Shown: piece by piece, positions 8,152 to 19,093 of the stretch
Numbering within the stretch: the first letter of the stretch is position 1
How the letters are laid out: each line of letters starts with the position of its first letter
Origin: Hormiphora californensis
Taxonomy: Eukaryota > Ctenophora > Tentaculata > Cydippida > Pleurobrachiidae
Direction: 5' to 3'
Assembly (NCBI GenBank): GCA_020137815.1
Contig: CM035359.1
Span: 1,659,506-1,723,505, forward strand
Length of the DNA stretch: 64,000 bases
Translations under genes and position numbers: made by a program
Notes under the pieces: model-generated
What the model was told of the DNA's origin: nothing
Databases searched by the model: none
What the model saw: the letters and a program-made list of their open reading frames with translations, nothing else

Positions 8152-11100
8152 TTACTACTACTAGTACTAGAGACTAGAGAGAGAGAGAGAGAGAGAGAAA
8201 TGGAAAAAAAATTTAAGATTGGAACATGTCTCGATGGGCCCCTTGAAATAATGGAGAAACAGTCAGTGATACACGTATCAAATACTCCCACGGTCCCCCT
8301 CTGTCCCACTGAATCTCTCTCTACTCTTTATCTCGATCTCTCAAACTCTATCTACCATGTATATCTCTATACTTTCTCTCCCTCTGTCTCTCTGAAAGTA
8401 TTTGTAAAGTATACATGTAAAGAGATATGAAGGTCGAGACAGCAAAGTTTGCATGTTATGTTTCAAGTCGTTTCATACAACACTTCTTGATTCTTCTCAG
8501 CAGATAAGGGGGGGGGGTAGAAATATGGACCGTAGAATCAGAGGCCCTCTGATTTAGAGGGATGAAAGAAGTAGGGACTGTGGGTTCTACTCTACTCAGT
8601 GTCACTGCAGTGAGTGCAGAATTAGAGCGGGCCGGGGCGCTAGAATATGAACTGTATCATCACTATAAATCACGAGGGAGGACTCTAGAATTAATTGGAC
8701 TGAGAGACAAAAAAGTAGAGACCATGATAGTCCATTTAATGTAAAGACAGGGAGAAGGATTGAGACGGGAGATAGAGTATGAGGCGGGATCTAAACAATG
8801 AAAGATAGGGACCATACCCTCCTCTTCAAGTTGAATAGTCCTATACAAAGAAAGCAAGCACGACAGAGGTACACACATGTGAACTGTGCAGTGTTGAATC
8901 ATGAACGGACCCTGGTTATAGCTATTGTTGAACTATACTGAACACTCCACAAAGTAAATTGAGAGGACTGAATAGTGAATACTCCACATACCATATGCAA
9001 TATTGATTGTTGGGTACGTGACTATTGAACAAATAACGAACACCTTTGTCCTTTTAAAGGCCTTGATGTACTAATGACCTTGGAGAAGTTCTTGAAGACG
9101 TTTACCAAGTTGAAAGAACAATGAAAAGCTTGGCCAACTACTGGTGTCAACAAATTTATAAGATAGATATCATAAATCTCTCCGAGTCCTAAATTTGTCA
9201 AATAAGGATTGTCATTTGTCAATGACATCACCACCCCAACTGCACACATTGGTCGCCATGGTTAACGTCATAGCTATAGATCATATGTAAGATGGAATTC
9301 TAGAAATGGGCGTGCTGTGGAAACAGCGTGAAACTTGATCGGTAGCCGCACAGATGGCCTGGAGTTGTGAGCTTATAGCTGGCTTTTCCTATAGCTATCT
9401 TCTTTCCATCTCTCTCTCTCTCCCCTCTCTCTCTCTCAAAACCCCCCTTTTGGGGGGGAAAAAACTTTTCAAAAAAAGGGGGCACCTCACGGCTAATTTA
9501 AAAAGATATAGCACCTCACAGGAAAGCTAAGACTTCGTTCTTTCACTAAATTGAACTTTCTATATTTCTCGATTTTTTGAGGTGCTGAGTAAATTTCCAG
9601 TGGCCACAGCTATGTTGCTATGATCATTTGAAAAAATTTGGTAGTTGCACAAGTTAAAAAAAATGACCATATACACACCATCATTCATCGTGAACGGTCT
9701 TCAAGAACAACACTACATCTACTACTTCATACACCTTTTCTCTCATCCAAACATGCCAACTCCTGAAAACACTAGTACCATCAATAAATCACTTGGCCCA
9801 TGCTGAGGGCCACGTGCACACGCCAAAAACTCTAAACTTTGTAAATATGTGAGACATGTTAAATCAATTGTAAAATAAAATACTCTTCCTCTGTATTATG
9901 TACATACACCTGTAATATTATATATGACGTAATTCACCACTCTTTTCTATTAAAACCCAGCAGTCCTTCTTCACTATCACCCAAGTAGCACCTCAACACC
10001 CTAGAACATGATTATCATAACCTCCCCGACCTTGCATTTACACACCCCTTCACACCCCTACTCCCCACTCACTCAGCTAACACTCACACCATCTAATATA
10101 GCTCTCACCTCTGTACGACCAAGAATAGCAATCAGATACCACACGAAACGGACACCGTCCCAAGATGGCAACGGTACTATCAATTTCTACCAATTTCTCA
10201 AAGGCAAAACGTTACCTAGTTCCAGATTCATATAGGGAATTCCCAAGTTCTACTTGGTTAGGCCGGGAGTTAGACTCCTTGGAGCGTTTGAGGCGATATG
10301 CTCTGCATAGTCCGAATCGCAGCACCACAACAACAACAACAACCTTCTTTTTAGTGTGCGAATAAATATGTGTGGCAAGCATTTAAGATAAATCCTCATC
10401 CCCAAGCTGCCCATACAACCCCTTGGCATGACATGTCCCTAGCATTGACAGTTGCTCTAATTCTTTGTTGAGTAACCCCTTGCTCTAACAGCTGTGAGAT
10501 GAGCAACTTGTCCCCCTAGCTCCCCCCGTGACCCCTTGCCTAGTTAGATCCTGTTTACAAATGTGAAGGGCGGGTTGAGTGATCAACATTTAATAACTTG
10601 TTCACTGTTTGAGGTTTCAGGCAAATTGTAGAGGACTGAAGAAGGAAGAGGAGGATCAACAAAGTGATATCACTGAAGAGGAAGACCTTGTCCTGAGTAA
10701 AAGATAGAAGGAGGCCGGACTGAAGATTGGACAGATAAACTGAACTGAATATAATGTTTTTCATGTGTTTTTTGTGTGACCTAGAGTTTTTACCGCTTCT
10801 CTTATTGTCTTGTCCCAGTAGCTGCCCTAATAATCCAATATTATTATTAAATGTGCATCCCAAATGGTTTTTTGTTACTAAAATTTGAAGACTATAATAT
10901 TTGTGTGCGTGTTCATATCTTTTTTCCCCTTGTGGTGCCGGTATAATAGTGTTGACTAAAACTATGACACTGGGATGATACCTATTTTAACCTGACAATG
11001 TTAGGGTAAAGAAGAAGTACTTTTATTTTAAACCTTCTATCTCGAGATAAATTAAGAGTCACCCAGCTTCAAACATATATCAATATCACGATAAACTTAA

Positions 11101-11640
11101 AGACGATAGCTATCTGTGTGAGAGAGATTGTTTTTCCCTACCCTGTTTCTTACAGAATCGTTATTAACGTGTTTTTATTTGCCACTTTACTCCTTGGAAA
11201 TTTAGAAATGGCGCCTCAAAAACAGCTTGTTTAACGCCTTAACGGGTCTATAAAAAGCTGTGGAGGGTGAAAAGTGGCCGAACAAGCACTTGAAGCAGAT
11301 AAATGCTCAAATGATGTACTTTTTACATAGCAGTGTCACCCCCGCGCGCGGACAGCACGCCATGGATAGATTTGAAAGGAAGACGGTAGGGAGTGACTAG
11401 CGCGGAATATGTTACATTGCAGTGTATTGAGCAACTCACAAAATGTAATGTTTAGAATACAGGATGGGTGTTGGTAAGATTTGATGTGTTTTTTAGAAAT
11501 GCAATTAGTCGGATCTCTCATTTCATATTTGAGTAATGTAAGAAATGCATAAATGATAAATCATTAGATAGTAGTGACTTCTAATAATACACTCAACGAA
11601 AAACATTAACCAAAAACGAAAAGATTATAAAGAACTCCTA
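8152..11640. other. Intergenic region without a recognisable gene
   Basis: Contains a short (GA)n at 8173-8207, a G-run near 8509, CT-rich sequence at 9405-9440, and a short stretch with inflated C/G/A homopolymers (9440-9482). 9940-10370 has a TATTAAAACCC-like box and short open frames but no recognisable product. No tRNA, rRNA or coding exon could be supported. Confidence 0.5.
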
Positions 11641-11649
11641 GTATTGTAA

Positions 11650-11720
11650 TTACTCTATCTCTCTCACACACTCTCTCCCTCTAACTCTCTTTCTCTCTCC
11701 CTCTCTCTTTCTCTCTCTCT
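11650..11720. repeat. CT-rich microsatellite
   Basis: Imperfect CTCTCT tract downstream of the kinase gene's last exon. Confidence 0.8.
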
Positions 11721-11867
11721 ATGCACGTTGGTCGATAAAAAACTAAAAATTGTGCCCGGTTTCATTTCAACATCACGCACACCCTGTATGTATTATATAA
11801 CCAAATCATCACACGATGTAACACACACACAGATGTAAGGGAAGGTCCACAGAATCATTTACACAAA

Positions 11868-11870
11868 CAC

Positions 11871-11904
<34 letters not shown>

Positions 11905-11918
11905 ACACACACACACAC
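11868..11918. repeat. (CA)n microsatellite in kinase 3'UTR
   Basis: CA dinucleotide tract starting 14 bp downstream (minus strand) of the kinase stop codon at 11932-11934, hence probably in its 3' untranslated region. Confidence 0.85.
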
Positions 11919-11931
11919 GCGACGCCGGGGG

Positions 11932-14527
11932 CTACTGTGGAAGACGCGAAGTCAAAACGTACAAATTGCTATTGGTTGTCGTGTCGTCATTTGCTGTCCT
12001 ACTCTCTAGGATAATCATCTTAGCGCTGGATAGCAAACGGAACTGTTTTGATTCATCCTTCACCTGGGAATGCGGATTGTTAGACAAACAACGTCATGGT
12101 AATACGGGTTGGTCCATAAAACCTAACTAAAACATCCATGGGGGTGATGCAATATATCAATATATACATAGGTCAAAGAAATGTATCTTACCTCAGCATC
12201 AATTTTCCCTGATATTAGATTTCTACCCTCCATACCGGCCCTATGGAACCCTAAAACTCCGCCCTCCAGAAACACGATGGAGGAAATTGGAGTTGAGAAA
12301 GTTATGGCACTTTTGGCTTTCGTGGCAGCCTTTTGGAGTCCACTCCTGTTAACAAACATTGCCTGGCGGGAGGGAGTGGGTTAGGGAGTGGGTTAGGGAG
12401 TGGGTTAGGGAGTGGGTCAGGGAGTGGGTTAGGGAGTGGGTTAGGGTAATGTTCTAACCATCCTTTGCAGTAGGGTGGGAGGTCAAACAACAAGCATAGC
12501 GTAGCAAGGGAGGGGCTAGTAAAGTTAAAATTAAACTATATTATATAGCAGATAGCTTGTATATAATATATATATTGAGCTATATAATAAAATATATATT
12601 ATAAGCTCACGCTTACAAAGGAAAAAGAACGTACCCTATTATCAAATCCGACCAACAGTGTGTCCGGTTCAATTTGCCGTAGTGTCGTTATAGGGAGGGG
12701 TGATAATTGTTGTCCACCAAGGAATACACTGCTATTATTCAGGTTGACTGTCTCCATTATTAACCCTCGGTCTCCTGGAATTATAGTGGATTAATTCAGT
12801 GGTGTACTTTATGTACTCCTGGAATTTAGTAAGTTTGTATTAACAATCTCGGCCGCGGCAACTTGAATTTCATCTTCCGTAATTATGAGAGTCTGAGACC
12901 CATGATCATAGCGTGTATCATGATCAAATTGTATACATTCATACACAGTCATTATATGTGTAACAGTCCTAAAGCGTTATTATACACAGTAAAACTCAGT
13001 GTGTCTCATATTACTAGTCTGGCATCGTGATTGGCTTCATGTGTAAACGCACTAAATACACACTCTTATATATTATCTTTCTCTCACTCTCTATATATAT
13101 CTATCTCTTACTCTTTCTATCTTACTCTCTCTCACTCTCTATCTCTTACTCTTTCTGACTCTCTCTGTCTCTCTCTGTCTCTCTCTTTCTCTCTCTCTGT
13201 CTCTTTCTCTCTAATTTTCAATTCTTCGATCTTTCTCTTTATTCCGTTGGCATAGTTACAAACTTTTCAGAATGTCTGAGGTTTGAGTAATTATTTGAAA
13301 GTCGTTTATTGTTACATTCTGACAAACAAACAAAAGTAATCGTCCATACCTTGATAAACTGAAACGCAGATGCTGGGATAAGGCTCATCGGGTCGAATAA
13401 TACTTTCAAACAGGGGCGGGTTATAGTCCTGAGAGAGTGGAGTGAGAGGGGAGGGTTATAGTCCTGAGGGAGGGGAGTGAGAGGGGCGGGTTATAGTCCT
13501 GAGGGAGGGAGTGAGAGTGGAGGGTTATAGTCCTGAGAGAGGGGAGAGGGGAGTGAGAGGGGAGGGTTATAGTCCTGAGGGAGGGGAGAGTGGAGTGAGA
13601 GAGGGGGTTATAGTCCTGAGGGAGGGGAGAGTGGAGTGAGAGGGAAGGGTTATAGTCCTGAGGGAGGGGAGTGAGAGGGGAGGGTTATAGTCCTGAGAGA
13701 GTGGAGTGAGAGGGGCGGGTTATAGTCCTGAGGGAGGGGAGAGTGTGTTACACATCATTAACATCATTAACATCGATTAACAAATGGCCTATTTGAGCTT
13801 CTAGCTCAGGCCGCTTTCTATAGATTTTCCTATTTTGTTAATCGATGTTAATGATGTTAATGATTCAAAAAAGTTTGTATTGTTACACAAATTAACATGA
13901 CCACCCCCTCCCAACTTAAATCTGTAACGTACCGGCATTGGACATGGAATGGATTTGATGCACTCGAATTTAACCCGCTCCGTTCGCCACATATACAGAA
14001 GAAAGCTGGTTGGAGTTAATACGCAGCACAGGTATTCTCTTGTATAGGGTACCACTGAGGGAGAGTTTTAGGGTTGTGATAAATGAAGAAACAACAATCA
14101 ACAATGGGGCAAAACAATAAGAACAGAAGGGGCCGGGGGGTAATGATCGAGCGACTTTCAAAATGGGTCTTGGTGGCAAAATGTAAACGTTCTACTTACG
14201 AACTGCACAGGCTTTTTTCACGCCCCTGGTTTCATTCAACCTCTGACTTGCCATCAACTTCTTTCTTGACACCTGGAAACGATATATTGTAGAAACATGA
14301 AGGGTCGAGAGAGAGAGAGAAAGAATAAAAGCGAGAAATTCCCCGAAAAATATAATATTTAAAGAGAAAGAAATGAAGCAGGGAGAGAGGGAGCTACATA
14401 AAGATAGAGAAATAAAGAAAGATAGAAAGGGTTACTTACCTGTCGTTCTTCATCCTGCACATTTTCGTGAAGCAACAAAAGGTTGTGTGAGTAGACGTAG
14501 GTGTGGTCCCCTGAAATCGTCAACAAC
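11932..14527 (-). CDS. Kinase exons 13-19: rest of CNH domain and C-terminus
   Basis: Exon 13 [20 protein letters not shown]; exon 14 [20 protein letters not shown]; exon 15 [20 protein letters not shown] to IPCPMP; exon 16 [20 protein letters not shown]; exon 17 [20 protein letters not shown] to LVGFDNR; exon 18 [16 protein letters not shown] to GKIDAE; exon 19 [20 protein letters not shown] to [13 protein letters not shown], then a TAG stop. The order and content follow the MAP4K CNH domain through its conserved C-terminal NSNLY(I/V)L. Exon 18 (172 bp) needs two bases from exon 17, but exon 17 ends in phase 0 at AATAGG/GTACGT. One extra G in that GGG would explain it. Confidence 0.9.
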
Positions 14528-14539
14528 CTGGAAGCAATG

Positions 14540-14601
<62 letters not shown>

Positions 14602-16166
14602 GAGAGAGAGAAGAGAGCGAGCGACTCTACTTCCTCTCGCTCCCCCTCTGCTCTCGCTCTCTTTCTCGCCTCTACTCTCTCTCCGTCTCTATCTCCGTTA
14701 TCTCTCTCTCATCTCTCTTTCTCTCTCTCCTCTCTCTCTCGTCCTCTCTTTCTCTCCTCTCCCTCTCTTCTCTCTTCTCCCTCTCCCCCATCCCTCCTCG
14801 CCTCACCGGACCTCCCCCTTCACCCGTGTTTTCTATTTTCCTCTACCTTCCCGCACCACCCCTGCGTTGCTACCCGTCCCCCCCTAAAAAGTAAACACCA
14901 CTCAAACTTGTTTATTTAGTCACGTTACTGGCTTATCCAGCCAATCAGGGAACCAGTTTTTCCTGATGTCGGTTCGGTTTCTGGAGGTTCGACATACATG
15001 TTTCCAACATGGTGTTTCACAACTGTTTTGTTGAGTAACCGGAAGTGAAGTACAAATTTGAATCATAGCACACTTTTCTTCTCCTTCTCACACTTTCTCC
15101 TTGAATTCCCTTAATTACTCCCTTTCTCACTTCTCTTCTCTCTCTCTCCTTCTCTCTATATAACGACTTCTCATTATTTCCTCTACTTTTCTCATTTCTA
15201 CGTGAGACAGCTAGGAGTGTAATCATTGTCACCATCACTATGACTCACATTATGTCACGGGCTGGGCTCCGAGAATTAGAACAGCGGCGTAAGACTAAAG
15301 GGTGGGTCAGAAGGAGAGAGATAAAAAAAAACAAAACCACAATGCCCATGGACCCATTAACACAAACTGCAACCCATACAAAACTGACAAAACACACGAT
15401 ACAAAACTGACAAAACAAACATGTATACACACTAACCAATTATGTTTGTCGTACACACTCAGCCATGTGACCTCGTTTTGTTCTCAGAATCACCATACGG
15501 ATCGCCTTGGTCGCTATATTCCAGAGTATATAACTTGTTCAGAGCCAGAAGCAACGTATACTATTCCTCCTTTGAGGGGTGGTCCATACCTGGGGGGTAG
15601 ATAGTTTTCGGAGCTATACTTGTTACCCACAATGCCGGATTTTGTCATGTGAATTGCTCCATTGTCTCTCCTCGGAATATAAAATGTCAAAATATAACAC
15701 CTCGGTCGCGACTAATAGTTTGTCATCTATAAGTGAGACCACTTTTTCATTGATGTTTACTTGTTTTTGAAACATTAGGGGTATGTGGTGTGAGGTCCCG
15801 TCCCCCCCCCAAAAAGGATCCCCTCCCCCGTCCCAAAAAGTACCCTTCCCCCCACTTGCCCCAAAAATTTTAAAAAAATTATTTAAAAATTCCCGGGGGG
15901 GGTTTCCCCCAAATGGGGCATAGGGTAATTAGGGCCCCCATCAAGGGCTATTAAAAGGTTAAAAATTGTTTCTATAAAGTTTTAAAAACAAAAAATTATG
16001 GCTAATAAAAACTAAATTTTTTCTTTTAAACCAAAAACCCCCTGATTTTTTTTCTTTTTTTCCCCCCTTTTTTTTTCTTCTCTTCTTTTCTTTTTTTTTC
16101 CCCTTTTTTTCTTTTTTTTCCCCCCTTTTTTCTTTTTCTTTATTTTCCCTTTTTTTCCCCCCCCCC

Positions 16167-16197
<31 letters not shown>

Positions 16198-18836
16198 AAA
16201 TTTTGGGGGGGGGGGGGGGGGAAAGGTTTTTTTTTGCCCCCAAAAAAAGGGGGGGGGGTTTTTTTAAAAAAAAAAAACCCACAGTCTATGGGTCCGGCTT
16301 TTTATTTTTCAAAAAAGGGAAATTTGGGGGGGGGGGAAAGGTGTTTAAATTTTTAAACGAAAGATTTATTGGGGGGATTTTTTCCTATTTTTTTAATTTT
16401 AAATTCAAAAATTTTTTTTTTTAAACAAATTAAACCCCCCCCCCCAAATTTTAAAAAATTTTAAATCCCCCCTTAAGGAATTTTGTCCCAATTTTTTTTT
16501 CCCCCTTTCCCCCAAAAGGAAAGGGGGAAAACCCCAAAACCCTTTGAAAAAAACGGGGGTTTTTTGGGGGGGAAAAAAAAAAAATCAAAAAAAAAAAAAA
16601 GGGGGGGGAATATCGAGCGACTTTCAAAAGGGTTTGGGGAAAATGTAGACGTTCTACTTACAACTCACGGCTTTTTTTCACGCCCCTGGTTTCTTCCCCT
16701 GGTTTGCCTAAACTTTTTTTTGACACCTGGAAAAATATTTTAAAAAAAGGGGGGAGAGAGAGAAAAAAAAAAAAGCGAAAAATTCCCCGAAAAAATATAA
16801 TATTTAAAAGAAAGAAATAAGCAGGGAAAGGGGGGCTAAAATAAAAAAAAAAAAAAAAAAGGGGCTTCCTTTTTTTCCCCCCCCTTTGGAAAAAAAAAAG
16901 GGTTTTTGGGGGGTAGACGAGGTTTTCCCCTAAAAACGTCAAAAACCTGGAAAGAAATAAAAGGGGAGAGAAGAGGAGAAGAGAGAGAAGAGAGAGAGAA
17001 AGGGGAAGAGAGAGAGAAAGAGAGAAAGAGAAAGAAAAAAGCGGGAAAAAGCAAAAAAAAATTTAAAGAAAAAAAAAAAGGGGGGGGGAAAAAAAAAGGG
17101 GTTTTTTGGCCCCCCCCCCCCCTTTTTTTTTTTCCCCCCCAAAAAAAAATTTTTTTACCCAAAAAAAAAAAATTTTTTTTTTTCCCCCCCCCGAAAAACC
17201 CCCAAATTTTTTTTTGGCCCGGCGGTTTCGCCCTCAGGGGAAAATTCCTGATTGGTGGGTTTTTTCCAAAAAATTAAAAATTTTTAAATTTTTGAAACCA
17301 AAAAATTTCCCCAACTTTTTTCCTTTTCTTCCCCCCCCCCCTTTTTTTTCCTCCCCTTTTTCCCCTTTCCTTCTTTTTCTTTCTCTTTTCCTTTCCTGGG
17401 TTTTTCCCTCCCTTTCCCCTTTGTCCGGGCCGGTTTTCCCGGGTTTTAAAAATTGTGGGGAAATCCCCCCCCGGGGGGGTTCTGCCCCCTCCCCGCCCCT
17501 AAAAAAAACCCTGTTCCCTCCTTTTTTTTTGAAAAGCCTTTCTGTTTTTTTGTAGTCCCCGTGGATGTTTTCCCCCCTTTTCCTCCTCTCCTACTCCTTC
17601 CCGGTTCACTTCCCCCCCTTTTCCGCAAAAACCCACTCCTTGTTATTTAGGTCACGTGACTGGTTATCAGCCAATCAGGGACCAGTATTTCCTGATTCGG
17701 TCGGTTTCTGGAGTCGACATACATGTCCCAAACATGGGTGTTTCACAACTGTTTGTTGAGTATACCGGAAGTGAAGTACAAATTTGAATCATACACTTTT
17801 CTCCCTTGAATTCAATAATTCTCCCTTTCTCACTTCTTCTTCTCTCTCTCTCCTTCTCTCTATATAACACTTCTCATTATGTCACTACTTTTCTCATTTC
17901 TACGTGAGACAGCTAGGAGTGTAATCATTACACCTCACTATGACTCACATTATGTCACTGGGCTCGAGTAATAGAAAAGCGGAGTAAAGACTAAAGGGTG
18001 GTAAGAAGGAGAGAGATAAAAAACAAAACCACATGCCCATGACCCATGTACAAACTGCAACACATACAAAACTGACAAAACACACATACAAAACTGACAA
18101 AACAAACATGTATACACACTAACCAATTATGTTTGTCGTACACACTCAGCCATGTGACTCGTTTTGTGCTCAGAATCACCATAGTAGGATCGTCCTTGGT
18201 CGCTAGATTCAGAGTATATAAACCTTGTTCAGAGCCCAGAAGCACGTACGATTCCTCCTTTGAGGGGTGGGTCCATACCTGGGGGTGGTAGATAGGTTTT
18301 AGAGCTATATTGTTACCGGATTTTGTAATTTGAATTGCTCCATTGTCTCTCCTCGGATATAAAATGTCAAATAGAACACCTCGGATCGCGACTAATAGTT
18401 TGTCATATATAAAGTGAGACACACAGTATTTTATTGATGGTGTACTTGTTTTGAACGATTAGTGGTGTGTGGTGTGATGCCATGAGCCCTGAGGGCCAGA
18501 TGGGGGCGCTTCTAATGATGCTAAAGGAGGGCCTCTTCAAGAGGATCTAAACAACTCTTTGTGATATAAAGTACTGCAAGAGGGTAACATCTTAACAATT
18601 CCCCTAGTTTATTGAAACCTACCCCTGCACAGTTGTGAGACAATCCCCCTAGTTTATTGAAACCTACCCCTGCACAGTTGATGTTGAGAGGACAACCACT
18701 GAATATCTTAGTAAAGAATCGGGTACGAGGAGTAGCTGGTGAGGGACCCTTGATTGAGGGGCCACGGGGCGGTAACGGGGGAGGGGCAACTGCTCCTGAT
18801 CCTGCTGGCTCTGACGCTGCTAGGGAGGGTTAGTAG

Positions 18837-18917
<81 letters not shown>

Positions 18918-18926
18918 CAGAGAGAC

Positions 18927-19009
<83 letters not shown>

Positions 19010-19045
19010 AGAGATAGAGAGAGAGAGAGAGAGAGAAAGATATAG

Positions 19046-19093
<48 letters not shown>

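Noticed and set aside
9022-9249. 75-codon minus-strand frame
   Set aside because: No recognisable domain, no supported splice partners, no start context.
10008-10365. Two overlapping short frames after a TATTAAAACCC box
   Set aside because: Thr/Pro/Ser-rich text without conserved features; could be part of an old LTR, but no paired repeat was found.
12364-12446. GGGTTA-rich tract resembling telomere repeat
   Set aside because: The period is 12 bp (GGGAGTGGGTTA), not a hexamer, and it sits at an intron acceptor.
16000-17650. Many Gly/Lys/Phe/Pro-rich open frames
   Set aside because: Produced by inflated homopolymers in damaged sequence.
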